A DNA stretch of 24,953 bases from Chlamydiota bacterium (GTDB taxonomy: Bacteria > Chlamydiota > Chlamydiia > Chlamydiales > Rhabdochlamydiaceae). The stretch spans positions 1 to 24,953 of the forward strand of contig JAHFTP010000003.1 in assembly GCA_023265495.1 (NCBI GenBank), written 5' to 3'. The notes beneath the pieces were generated by a model, which was given only the letters and a program-made list of their open reading frames with translations, did not search any database and was not told the origin of the DNA. Below are positions 13,350 through 21,266 of this stretch, piece by piece. How positions within the stretch are numbered: position 1 is the first letter of the stretch; the number at the start of each line of letters is the position of its first letter. Position numbers and translations under genes: made by a program.

Positions 13350-15509
13350 ATGAAGGATTCGTTTTACTCGCAGTTTACTCCTTCTACTTTTAAAGAAAAA
13401 TTTACCCAGTGGCTGAAAGAAAGTCAGGGCCTTTGGCGTCTTGTGCTCGCTCTTATTTTTGTGACCATGCTCTCGTTATTTCTCCATTTTCAAGAAGTGA
13501 GGATGCCTGTTTTAGAGGTGGGCTCCCCAGCAAAAGAATATATCGTTGCCCAAGTAGATTTTGCCTTTCCCGACGAAGATGCTACGTGGATGTTAAAGCA
13601 GCAGGCAGCAAAAGACATCGGAAAGATCTACAAGATCGGGGAAAAACAGCTCTTTGATGTTACCACCCATTTTGAGGACTATTTAATTCACGACCTAAGC
13701 TGGAGAGAGAGGCTCGAAGATGCTACCTACGAAACGATGTATGAGGGGAGCGAGTCGATCGAAGAGCTCCTGTTTGAAGCTAGATTCACCGATGCGAGAA
13801 CATTGCAGAAAATGAAAGAGTCCGACCTTTCCGTCGAGGGGGTCTATGCTGTATTTAGAATGAAAGAAAAGCAAAGCACTGTGAATCTGACCTCTTCTTT
13901 TTGGGAGCAAATTGCTGAGGCAGCACTTCCTGAGAAATCGTATAAAAAAGACAGTATAGATTTTCTGATCGATTTCTACGAAAGGCAAAAGTGGGATTTC
14001 GAAGAGGATTTTGGATTAGAAAAACGGATTGAATACCTCATCCAAGAAAATATCCCTTTGCAATATAAGAATGTTAAGGCAGGTGCCCACATCATAGAAC
14101 AGGGAGAAAAGGTCTCTCCAAGGCATGTAGTTATGCTGCAAGCTATGCACAATACATTGGCTAGCAAGCAAAATAGTGGACATGCGGAGTCGATACTGGG
14201 GACTATCGCTCTTTCTATATTTATCACCATACTTGTGCAAATTTATTTTCAGGTGTACCACAAAGACCTCTACCGATCTGTAAGAAAGATGTGTCTGCTC
14301 GTTACTCTTGTGGGCATAAGTTTTGCTCTGGCTAAAGGAGCAGAATATCTACTCCTCTATAAAGCCTATTACCTTATCGAGCTTGTGCAATACCCTCTTA
14401 TTGTTCCCTTTGCAGCGCTCCTTGTGGGGATACTGCTCGGAGCCGGTGTCGCTTTATTTGTCACCATTTTTTTAACACTTGTCATCGGGATATCGCTTGC
14501 AGTCGACCATGAGCATTTTATCGTTTTAAACTTGCTTATGGCCCTTTGCAGCATCCTTTTTTCTAGGCATCTCCATAAACGGAAAGATATTTTAGAGGTG
14601 TGTGGGAAGGTGTGGCTTTGCTCTATCCCTGTACTGCTCACTTTCCAGCTTATCGATGGAGATGTATGGGATGCTCATTTCTTCTCTGACGTGATGTGCT
14701 CTTTTGTGTTTATGTCTGCTACTGCCATTTTAGTGGTAGGGCTTTTACCTCTGCTCGAGGCCCTATTTAATGTAATGACAGATATGACACTCATGGAATA
14801 CATGGACCCTAACAATGAACTTCTACGCAGGCTTAGCTTAGAGACGCCGGGCACCTATCAGCATTGTTTAGTTGTAGGGAACCTCTCAGAGGCTGCAGCA
14901 AGGGCCATAGGGGCTAATGACCTTTTTTGCCGCGTAGCTACCCTCTATCATGACATTGGCAAGCTCTTTAATCCCCATTATTTCACAGAAAATCAGCTCG
15001 GTGGTTTTAACATCCATCAGCTTTTGACCCCGCTTGAATCTGCCCATGTCATTATTGCCCATGTGTCAGAAGGGGAGGCCTTAGCAAAGAAATACCACCT
15101 CCCTCAGAGCTTTATTGATGTAATTAAAGAACATCATGGCACTACTTTAGTCTACTATTTCTACTGTAAACAGATTGAACAGATGGAGGGGGATGCCTCC
15201 AAGGTGAATGAGAAGCTTTTTCGCTATGGCGGCCCTAAGCCTAAGACAAAAGAGTCTGCTATTATCATGATAGCAGATACGGTGGAAGCGGCTTCTCGCT
15301 CATTAGATCTCGTCACAGAAGATGTGCTATCCGATATGGTAAATAAGCTTGTGGCAGAGAAGGCAGAAGATGGACAACTAGATGAGTGTCAACTTACTTT
15401 TGAAGAGCTGGGAGTCGCAAAAAAAGCGATTGTTAGGGCTCTTCTTGTCACGAGGCATCTTCGCGTCAAATACCCTTCCAAAATGTCCTCAGGAAAAGCC
15501 CTTACTTAA
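13350..15509 (+). CDS. pgpH: 7TM-HD phosphohydrolase, PgpH-type cyclic-di-AMP phosphodiesterase
   Basis: 719 residues. PgpH-family proteins hydrolyse the second messenger cyclic di-AMP in the cytoplasm under control of an extracytoplasmic domain. Architecture: one membrane segment at about 31-47, an extracytoplasmic 7TMR-HDED domain (50-280), about seven membrane segments (283-470), then a cytoplasmic HD domain. HD residues seen: H505, the H534-D535 pair in YHDIGK, H571, H595/H596 and D643, which make a complete metal site. The ATG has AAGG about 9 bases upstream. It ends 8 bases inside the convergent SDR gene. Chlamydiae make c-di-AMP with DacA (known), so a degradative partner fits; activity here is inferred from the family. 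Confidence 0.9.
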   Translation: MKDSFYSQFTPSTFKEKFTQWLKESQGLWRLVLALIFVTMLSLFLHFQEVRMPVLEVGSPAKEYIVAQVDFAFPDEDATWMLKQQAAKDIGKIYKIGEKQLFDVTTHFEDYLIHDLSWRERLEDATYETMYEGSESIEELLFEARFTDARTLQKMKESDLSVEGVYAVFRMKEKQSTVNLTSSFWEQIAEAALPEKSYKKDSIDFLIDFYERQKWDFEEDFGLEKRIEYLIQENIPLQYKNVKAGAHIIEQGEKVSPRHVVMLQAMHNTLASKQNSGHAESILGTIALSIFITILVQIYFQVYHKDLYRSVRKMCLLVTLVGISFALAKGAEYLLLYKAYYLIELVQYPLIVPFAALLVGILLGAGVALFVTIFLTLVIGISLAVDHEHFIVLNLLMALCSILFSRHLHKRKDILEVCGKVWLCSIPVLLTFQLIDGDVWDAHFFSDVMCSFVFMSATAILVVGLLPLLEALFNVMTDMTLMEYMDPNNELLRRLSLETPGTYQHCLVVGNLSEAAARAIGANDLFCRVATLYHDIGKLFNPHYFTENQLGGFNIHQLLTPLESAHVIIAHVSEGEALAKKYHLPQSFIDVIKEHHGTTLVYYFYCKQIEQMEGDASKVNEKLFRYGGPKPKTKESAIIMIADTVEAASRSLDLVTEDVLSDMVNKLVAEKAEDGQLDECQLTFEELGVAKKAIVRALLVTRHLRVKYPSKMSSGKALT

Positions 15510-16302
15510 AAAATAGATCTTTAGATGGATAGCGGTCCTTGATGCCCTGCCGGAGGATTTTTTCTAGCAGATATCTCGGAAGGAGATATCTCGCAACGAA
15601 AGCAATGAATCCGTATCGAAAACCAATAACGGAGTTTTTCTTTTTTTTCACAACTTTTTGCCAAACAAGTTGGGCCGCCCTTTCAGAGGAGAGAACCCAA
15701 GGCCTTGTTTTTTGGGGATAGCCTTTAGAGGCCCTTCGCTGGAAGGAGGTGTCTATTTGTCCCGGGCAGACGGTAAGCACTCGTACCCCCAAGCGTTTTA
15801 CCTCCGCATCAAATCCTTGGGAAAAGTTTGTGACAAAGCTTTTGCTCGCAGCATAAATAGACAAGGTGGGGTAAGGAAAAAAACCTGCAACGGAAGAAAT
15901 GTTGACAATGGTTCCTTCTAGTTTATTTTGTATAAGGGTCCTCGCCCCTTCAATAGAGATCTGGGTTAGAGCTGTTATATTGGTCTCGACGATATTCATC
16001 TGTTCTTCTAAGGGGAAGGTGAGTATTTCTCCATAGAGTCCAATCCCTGCGTTATTGATCACGAGGTCCGGGGATTTTTCCCTTATGGCGGCGAGGACTT
16101 TTTCTCTTCCCTCTTTTTGTAAGAGATCGGCTTGCAGAGTATCTACAGCAACCATTTGAGACAGATCGTTTGCAAGTTCAGTCAGAGCGTGCTGCTCTCT
16201 CCCATGCAGAATCAAAGCAATATGTTGTCTAGCTAGCAGCTTGGCTAAGTCTCGGCCGAGACCGGAGGAGGCTCCGGTAATGAGAGCTAATGTATATTGC
16301 AT
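15502..16302 (-). CDS. Short-chain dehydrogenase/reductase (SDR)
   Basis: 266 residues, a classical SDR. Seen: the cofactor loop TGASSGLG (9-16), NNAG (83-86), the catalytic Ser136/137 in NISSVAG, YAASK with Tyr150 and Lys154, and PGQIDT (180-185). R35 after strand 2 (HGRE) hints at NADP(H) preference. The C-terminal 45 residues are basic and hydrophobic (FGFRYGF, ARYLLPRYLL), suggesting membrane contact. The substrate cannot be told. The start lies 6 bases after the pgm stop, so the two form an operon. The stop overlaps the opposing pgpH gene by 8 bases; no terminator separates them. Confidence 0.88.
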   Translation of the reverse strand: MQYTLALITGASSGLGRDLAKLLARQHIALILHGREQHALTELANDLSQMVAVDTLQADLLQKEGREKVLAAIREKSPDLVINNAGIGLYGEILTFPLEEQMNIVETNITALTQISIEGARTLIQNKLEGTIVNISSVAGFFPYPTLSIYAASKSFVTNFSQGFDAEVKRLGVRVLTVCPGQIDTSFQRRASKGYPQKTRPWVLSSERAAQLVWQKVVKKKKNSVIGFRYGFIAFVARYLLPRYLLEKILRQGIKDRYPSKDLFFK

Positions 16303-16308
16303 ACAAGC

Positions 16309-18051
16309 CTAGGTAAGCGCTTTTTTTACATAGCTCAGAAGGGCGTCGAGCTTAGCGTCGCATTCTTCTATCCCTTGTTGTATCGAGGAGAAAAGAGCGT
16401 GTTTCACTCCTGCATATAGCTTGACTTTAGGCTCCGTCCCTGAGGGGCGGATCACGAGTTTCACTCGATCAGAGGCTCGGTAGAGAAGAACGTCAGACTT
16501 GGGAAGAGTGAGAGGCTCTTTTGTATGTGTGAGTAGATCTGTTTTTTCCAGTTTCAGATAGTCCTCTACGGAAGTTACCGGCTCGTCGAGAAGAAAATGC
16601 ATGGGTGTGTCCCTTAATTTATGCATGAGTTTTTGCATCGCCTCCATCCCTTCTTTTCCTGCAGAGAATTCTAGAGACAGCTGTTTTTCTCTGAAGAGCC
16701 CATATTTTTGGTAGATGCTATGTAGGAAATCGATAAGAGTTTGTCCTTGTCCTTTAGCGTAGAGGGCTATCTCTGCAAGAAGACAAGACGAGACGACGGC
16801 GTCTTTATCTCTTGAGTGTGTGCCCACTAAATATCCATAGGATTCTTCTGCACCAAAAAGGAATTCATGAGAGCCGGGATGCAGTTCAAAAAGGTGGATG
16901 AGCTCTCCTATGTATTTGAATCCTGTCAGCACCTCGAAGCAATCAGCATGATAAGAAGTAGCAATAGTTTTAAAAAGCTCTGAAGAGACGATCGTGGTGA
17001 TAAAGGCCGGCTTTTTCGGCATCTTTTTTAAAGAAGATAACATTCTGCCTAAGTACTCTACGCACAGGCAGGCTATTTCATTGCCGCTGAGTATAACAGC
17101 CTCTCCCCTATGATTGACCACGACGCCAAGGCGGTCTGCATCGGGATCTGTAGCGAGCAGGATGTCGTAATGGGACTGCATGAGCTTCTCTATGCCGAGA
17201 GACAGGGCTTCTCTATATTCAGGGTTGGGGTATTTCACCGTAGGAAAGTCTCCATCGGGGATGATTTGACTCTCTACGTAGTTTATCGTCGTAAATCCCC
17301 AGTCTTGCAGTGCCTTTGGGGTGAGGGTGATCCCTGTGCCGTGCAAACTGGTATAGGTGATCTTTAGATGAGATCCCTCTTTTTTGTTTTGCTCCGGAAG
17401 CAGTTGTAGTTTGCGTATGGCCTCTATGTAGGCCTGGTCTAATTGTCCATCTATTCGCTCTATCAGAGAGCTAGTTTCTTCTGCAGTCTTTATTTGCCCC
17501 GTGGAGGAGATCTTTTCAATTTCTTGCATGATGCCTAAATCATGGGGCGGTACGATTTGTGCGCCATCACTCCAGTAGACTTTGTATCCATTGTACTCGG
17601 CAGGGTTATGAGAAGCTGTGATCATCACAGCTGCCCGGCATTTCTTTTGTCTACAACCAAAAGAAATAAAAGGAGTGGGCCTTAGCTCCCTTAATAAAAA
17701 AACAGATATTCCATTTCCAGCAAACACACGGGCTGCATCTAAAGCAAACAAAGCAGAGTTGTGTCTCGAGTCAAAACCAATAAAGACAGAGATCTTTTCA
17801 TCGGGAAACTGTTTGAGAAGGTAGTTTGCAAGGCCCTGCGTGGATCGCTTCACCGTGTAGCTATTCATCCGGTTGGTCCCAATTCCCATGATTCCCCTCA
17901 GCCCTCCAGTGCCAAACTCTAAATCTTTGTAAAAGGCGTTGATTACCTCAGAGGGATTCTTCTGTATCATATCTTGCAAGGTGTGCTTGGTCTTCTCATC
18001 AAAGGGGCCAGCTAGCCAAGCATCTACACGTTTTGTGATTGCTGCATCCAT
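16309..18051 (-). CDS. pgm: Phosphoglucomutase/phosphomannomutase (alpha-D-phosphohexomutase)
   Basis: 580 residues from the ATG at 18051. It interconverts hexose 1- and 6-phosphates, feeding glycogen, nucleotide-sugar and envelope synthesis. Seen: FGTGGLRG near the N-terminus, the phosphoserine loop TASHNP (Ser147), the metal loop DPDADR (302-307), the sugar-specificity loop GAEESYG (400-406) and the phosphate-binding RPSGTEPK (535-542). The start at 18051 is chosen because AGGGAGA precedes it at correct spacing and the length then matches the family. The frame, however, stays open for 105 more codons upstream, to 18366, through a nuclease remnant (separate entry), so an N-terminally extended fusion of 685 residues is possible. 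The SDR gene follows after 6 bases. The sugar preference is not certain. Confidence 0.93.
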   Translation of the reverse strand: MDAAITKRVDAWLAGPFDEKTKHTLQDMIQKNPSEVINAFYKDLEFGTGGLRGIMGIGTNRMNSYTVKRSTQGLANYLLKQFPDEKISVFIGFDSRHNSALFALDAARVFAGNGISVFLLRELRPTPFISFGCRQKKCRAAVMITASHNPAEYNGYKVYWSDGAQIVPPHDLGIMQEIEKISSTGQIKTAEETSSLIERIDGQLDQAYIEAIRKLQLLPEQNKKEGSHLKITYTSLHGTGITLTPKALQDWGFTTINYVESQIIPDGDFPTVKYPNPEYREALSLGIEKLMQSHYDILLATDPDADRLGVVVNHRGEAVILSGNEIACLCVEYLGRMLSSLKKMPKKPAFITTIVSSELFKTIATSYHADCFEVLTGFKYIGELIHLFELHPGSHEFLFGAEESYGYLVGTHSRDKDAVVSSCLLAEIALYAKGQGQTLIDFLHSIYQKYGLFREKQLSLEFSAGKEGMEAMQKLMHKLRDTPMHFLLDEPVTSVEDYLKLEKTDLLTHTKEPLTLPKSDVLLYRASDRVKLVIRPSGTEPKVKLYAGVKHALFSSIQQGIEECDAKLDALLSYVKKALT

Positions 18052-18366
18052 AAGATTCTCCCTAGTTTTTTTCTTCTTTTCGGTCGGCATAACACTTAGT
18101 TCGGCCTCAATTTCCTCCACTGTGGGTAGGCTTGACTTTAGGTCTTTCGGAAGTTTTTCAACCAGTTTTACTTCAAATTTTGCCACCCCAATAGGGCAAT
18201 TGAAGTTTCTCAGGACATATTCCACGAACACATTATCCTTTGTCTTACAAAAGATGAGCCCGATGGTTGGTTTGTCGTTTTCATTCCTGAGTTGATCGTC
18301 TACAGCTGAAAGATATGCGCTCATTTGACCGGCATCGCGGCCATCGCTTAAGCTCATATGTTGCAT
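18052..18366 (-). pseudogene. C-terminal remnant of a YhcG/DUF1016 PDDEXK nuclease, in frame with pgm
   Basis: 105 codons, from an ATG at 18366 directly preceded by in-frame stops. Residues 12-91 match the C-terminal tail of the DUF1016 (YhcG) nuclease family: AGQMSAYLSAVDDQL, then KPTIGLIFCK, EYVLR, PIGVAKFE, LPKDLKSSLPTVEEIEAEL. The upstream half of that family, including the catalytic E-x-K core just before the GQM stretch, is absent. The first 11 residues do not fit the family. No stop separates it from pgm, so translation from 18366 would add a non-catalytic nuclease tail to the mutase. It lies beside the AbiE pair and is most simply the debris of a defence gene whose 5' part and stop codon were lost. 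Confidence 0.75.
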
Positions 18367-18477
18367 AGTCTATTAAGCGTCCTCTATGAGGATTTCTGTA
18401 ATTCCTAGTTTCTAGACAACATAATTTAATGATTTTCATATCCCTCTTCAATCTGAATTTACAGGAACGATGTTACA

Positions 18478-19491
18478 CTACCCTATGTGAGCGGTTGCTT
18501 TTTCATTACATCTCAATTCTAGTTGATGAAGAGATTGAATTATTTCATCAAATTCAGGTGGCTTTTTTAAGAACATCCCCGCTTTTTTCATTTGCCTATA
18601 ATCTTTCTCCAGCTGTTTTCCATCAGATTCATCCGGAATTAATCTGAAATTTCCATTTAAGCACTTGTCATAATGCGCATAACTGACATTGAATAAGGCT
18701 GTCTTATGTTGAATCACATTGTAAAGAACTTTTCGTTGTGTAAACGCTTCTTCTCCTACCCATGATTTGGAAAGCATAAAAAGGTCATACCAGTGTCGAG
18801 ACAATCTTTCAGGTGATTGAATTAAACTTTTTCTATTACACTCTACATGGATTAACGTTGCTTTTTCCCAAAAGGTTCGAATTGGAGATAAAGTATAAAT
18901 GCTCGGCGTAGGAAATATTATTGATTTGTCTATCTCTGACAAAAATGGTGAAATTAGATGTTGATCAGATGGTTCAGAAGAATTTTGAATTCCAAATTCA
19001 ATAAGAATATGATCTCGCAGGTATCCAGGATTTTTATTGAATAGCGCCGGATAAAAAAATCTCAATTTCTCCCCATCTTCACTCAATGTAATATCGATTC
19101 GGCTTTTAGGAAAAGCGGAAAGAGTTTGTTTTTTCAGGTAAGGTAGTATTTTCGTATGAGCCAATATTTCCAGTTGAACTTTAAGATTTTCACTATTTTT
19201 TTTTATTTGAGAACGGCTCGCTTTCTCAAAATTAAATTCATTCACAAAGTTTCTATAATCTATGGTAATATCGACATCTTCTGAAAACCGATTAATCAGT
19301 CGAAACACCTTTGACAATGATGTCCCGCCTTTAAATGCCATTTTTAATGGAAGATCGAATAATTCTTTAAGCAACCAGCATAACCAGAGATCCTTCTCAA
19401 TAATCATATCTGAAAGTCCAAGCTTCTCTTCTGCAACTCTTAAAAGAGCTCTTTGATCGTCAGGTTCCAAATCGAAATAACTTTTATTCAT
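18478..19491 (-). CDS. AbiEii-like nucleotidyltransferase toxin
   Basis: 337 residues. AbiEii/DUF1814 proteins are nucleotidyltransferase-fold toxins of type IV toxin-antitoxin (phage abortive infection) systems. Seen: motif I MAFKGGTSLSKVF (51-63), the acidic motif FSEDVDI (69-75) supplying D72 and D74, a later FWEKATLIH (207-215) with the conserved Lys, and SRHWYDLFML (231-240) with the conserved Asp. The ATG lies inside the last codons of the upstream antitoxin gene (8-base overlap), typical coupling of such pairs. Base composition is visibly more AT-rich than pgm downstream, suggesting acquisition. All motifs are intact, so it is probably functional. Motif order and partner make the family call firm; cellular target unknown. 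Confidence 0.9.
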   Translation of the reverse strand: MNKSYFDLEPDDQRALLRVAEEKLGLSDMIIEKDLWLCWLLKELFDLPLKMAFKGGTSLSKVFRLINRFSEDVDITIDYRNFVNEFNFEKASRSQIKKNSENLKVQLEILAHTKILPYLKKQTLSAFPKSRIDITLSEDGEKLRFFYPALFNKNPGYLRDHILIEFGIQNSSEPSDQHLISPFLSEIDKSIIFPTPSIYTLSPIRTFWEKATLIHVECNRKSLIQSPERLSRHWYDLFMLSKSWVGEEAFTQRKVLYNVIQHKTALFNVSYAHYDKCLNGNFRLIPDESDGKQLEKDYRQMKKAGMFLKKPPEFDEIIQSLHQLELRCNEKATAHIG

Positions 19492-20092
19492 AGGATTGGC
19501 CTTTTTGAAAATAATAAAAGATATTTGCCATCCAAGCTGGCATATGATTTACTTCTTTAAGTACACTATCGAATTCTTCATTTGATAACTGGTTTTGTAT
19601 CTTTTTTAATGTCTCAAGAGATACCTGCTCTCGTCCTAGATACAAAAGGGCGGAAATAACTGTTCCTGCTATTGTACCTGGTGCAATTAATTTACTTGGG
19701 CTAACATGTTTTAAGAGAACAGATTGATTTTTTATTTTTACTTCTCTGGTATTTCCAGAAGTGTATAGCATAAGATGCATAGGCATTTGTGTTGTTAGCT
19801 GTAATTGTCGTGCAGCCTCGGCCCCATGAATTGCAATTATTTCACCCGTTGCTTTTGCAACCATTTCTATAATTTCTCTTACTAGAGGTAATATCTCGCC
19901 TACACGGGGTACATGTTTCGCTTTTACAAAGACTCCACGCGCAATACGTCTAATCTCGCCTTTCTTAATAAGACGATTTAAAATTTGCCGAATATTATCA
20001 ACGGAAGCTAAATGACGCAATGAGTTTGTCGTAAAGGTTTCACCCTCCGGAATTTTTTTGAGATGTTCTTTGATTTTATCAATAGCCTTCAT
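19484..20092 (-). CDS. AbiEi-like antitoxin (DUF6088 type) transcriptional regulator
   Basis: 202 residues. It is the partner of the AbiEii-like toxin; such proteins usually repress their own operon. Residues about 15-60 form a winged helix (TTNSLRHLASVDNIRQILNRL, KKGEIRRIARGVFV). Residues 80-200 form the antitoxin-type C-terminal domain (EIIAIHGAEAARQL, PSKLIAPGTIAGTVISALLYLG). The ATG has TAGGA upstream. Its first codons lie in a 21-base tandem repeat whose other copy contains a decoy ATG-AAA-GCT-TAG. The gene is AT-rich like its partner. A DUF6088 label is from recognition of the layout and not from a search. Confidence 0.85.
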   Translation of the reverse strand: MKAIDKIKEHLKKIPEGETFTTNSLRHLASVDNIRQILNRLIKKGEIRRIARGVFVKAKHVPRVGEILPLVREIIEMVAKATGEIIAIHGAEAARQLQLTTQMPMHLMLYTSGNTREVKIKNQSVLLKHVSPSKLIAPGTIAGTVISALLYLGREQVSLETLKKIQNQLSNEEFDSVLKEVNHMPAWMANIFYYFQKGQSYE

Positions 20093-20122
20093 AACGGTAT
20101 CCTAAGCTTTCATAACGATATC
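20088..20122. repeat. 21-base tandem repeat duplicating the antitoxin start region
   Basis: TTCATAACGGTATC (20088-20101) and TTCATAACGATATC (20109-20122) repeat with a 21-base period (two helical turns). On the coding strand each reads GATAYCGTTATGAARGCT, so both copies contain an ATG. The upstream copy makes only Met-Lys-Ala-stop; the downstream copy starts the antitoxin (MKAI). The upstream copy also overlaps the predicted -10. It is likely an operator (inference). Confidence 0.8.
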
Positions 20123-20148
20123 TTATTTAATTTTTAAAAATTTGTCAC
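20120..20148 (-). promoter_or_regulatory. Putative promoter of the AbiE-like operon
   Basis: On the minus strand, -35 GTGACA (20143-20148, 5 of 6) is followed after 17 bases by -10 TAAGAT (20120-20125, 4 of 6). The -35 lies in one arm of the inverted repeat at 20141-20173 and the -10 borders the tandem repeat. Confidence 0.5.
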
Positions 20149-20173
20149 GAACTTTGTTAAAAAACGTGACAAA
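20141..20173. promoter_or_regulatory. Inverted repeat TTTGTCACG/CGTGACAAA at the AbiE promoter
   Basis: Perfect 9-base arms at 20141-20149 and 20165-20173 are separated by 15 bases (arm centres 24 bases apart). The right-hand boundary of the promoter falls in the first arm. This is consistent with a dimeric repressor or activator site. AbiEi-type antitoxins are known to bind inverted repeats in their promoters. Confidence 0.6.
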
Positions 20174-20356
20174 TGCCAGCACTTGTGGGCGACCTCACTT
20201 CCATGGGAGGGATATAGATTAAAAAAAAGATTGTTCTCCGTGCTCTATGAAAAAAGTTGAATGGACTCTCCGATCTCAATTGCATATGCGACATAATAGC
20301 ATATGTCCTGAATCCTAAACTAAGTCTACTGCTCTATTTTTTTCGTTAAAGAAAAA

Positions 20357-20389
20357 CGCCTTTAAACATGATTTTGGAGGCGCTTTTTT
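20357..20389. terminator. Probable bidirectional intrinsic terminator
   Basis: CGCCTTT (20357-20363) pairs with GGAGGCG (20376-20382) using five Watson-Crick and two G-T pairs, followed by TTTTTT (20384-20389) on the plus strand and by a T-run (opposite 20352-20356) on the minus strand. On the minus strand it could end transcripts from the metallophosphoesterase operon before AbiE. Confidence 0.45.
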
Positions 20390-20400
20390 GTTTAAAAAAA

Positions 20401-20528
20401 GCTTTGTTTCTGTGTGTAACGCGCTTATATTAAATGACTTGTGACTGAATCGAGACTCTACAACGGACACAAACCTCCATAGAGTCTCAAGCATTGTCAT
20501 CAAGTCGTTTTCCCATCAAAAACAAAGC
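20401..20528. repeat. Nested inverted-repeat element (about 128 bases)
   Basis: Three successive paired blocks share one centre: GCTTTGTTT (20401-20409) with AAACAAAGC (20520-20528); GACTTG-TGAC (20436-20445) with GTCA-t-CAAGTC (20496-20506); and GAGACTCTA (20452-20460) with TAGAGTCTC (20480-20488), around a 19-base loop. The arms differ in length (60 and 49 bases). No credible gene occupies it; a 62-codon minus-strand frame here (20315-20503) looks like chance. It lies just upstream of a transposase-like remnant, so it may be a MITE-like or insertion-sequence end, or a structured RNA. Confidence 0.6.
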
Positions 20529-20545
20529 CTAGCCAAGAGATTCTC

Positions 20546-20845
20546 ATGAACAGCCTCAATTGTAAAGTTCCGTCCCAACTTGCAACCGAAAATCAGCTAG
20601 ATTTCTCCACAGCAAAATTCATCCGGTTCCTTAAACATCTCAAACTCCGCAAGCTATTGCAGAAGATCAAGGATCCAAGAGACCGCTTCTAAAACCAAGT
20701 ATCACCATGAACTGATCATCTGCTGGGTTTGATGGTTATGCGGCATGCTCAGATATGAGATAAGTACAGATTTTATCAAGCAGTCACAAACTCTTAGAGG
20801 AGACATTCCTTGGAAACTGTCAGTAGTCGTCTTTCTTTGCTTTGA
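20546..20845 (+). pseudogene. Decayed transposase-like reading frame
   Basis: An ATG at 20546 opens a 48-codon frame that ends RKLLQKIKDPRDRF-stop at 20692. The text appears to continue in a shifted frame with KTKYHHELIICW and then, in another frame, LLGLMVMRHAQI-stop-DKYRFYQAV, then stops again. The LQKIKDPR stretch followed by a hydrophobic helix resembles the N-terminus of IS4/ISAs1-type transposases (from memory, not searched). At least two frameshifts and two stops are needed, and no DDE catalytic core is present. It is a remnant, truncated next to the end of the cysteine-cluster gene. The family call is tentative; the broken state is clear. Confidence 0.4.
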
Positions 20846-20846
20846 A

Positions 20847-21263
20847 TTAATTTTTAGATAGCTCTTCCTGTATCTCTTCTAGTGTATAGAGTTTGCTGCC
20901 CTGGTGGTTAATGCCTTCGCACCTTGCGGCTTCTTCTTCCCACTCTTTTTTGGAGGTGAGCTGCTCTGGCCACCAAGGAAATGTTCTACACTGTCTGGGG
21001 CGTGCTTCATAGACTAAACACTTTTTGTCTTTGAGAAAGACGCAATCATAGGTCTTAGAGTGCTCTAGCAAAGAAAGTCTATTACCGATGCGTCTTGTGT
21101 ATTTTTTGACGAAGGCTTCCGGAGTTATTTCCTTGTGGGTAGCGAGTCTGTCTATTTCTTCGTCGTCAACCCATACATAGCCGGGAGATCCTGTACAGCA
21201 CTCTCCACATCCTGTGCAATGGAAGGAGAGACCTTCCTTATACCAAGGTTCTTGTTTGTCCAT
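20847..21263 (-). CDS. YkgJ family cysteine-cluster protein
   Basis: 138 residues. The family (PF03692) binds an iron-sulphur or zinc centre; its function is not established. Seen: FHCTGCGECC with C16, C19, C22 and C23, then C74 (YDCVFL), C82 (KKCLVYEARPRQC) and C92, plus C115. The pattern CxxCGxCC...C...C..RPxxCRxFPWW is the family hallmark and is complete. The ATG lies 3 bases after the stop of the metallophosphoesterase gene, with GGTGA just upstream, so the two form an operon. The proteins may act together or may simply share a transcript. Confidence 0.9.
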   Translation of the reverse strand: MDKQEPWYKEGLSFHCTGCGECCTGSPGYVWVDDEEIDRLATHKEITPEAFVKKYTRRIGNRLSLLEHSKTYDCVFLKDKKCLVYEARPRQCRTFPWWPEQLTSKKEWEEEAARCEGINHQGSKLYTLEEIQEELSKN

Positions 21264-21266
21264 ACA

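Noticed and set aside
20315..20503. 62-codon minus-strand frame in the AbiE-YkgJ gap
   Set aside because: It lies across the terminator and the inverted-repeat element; no recognisable domain or ribosome site.
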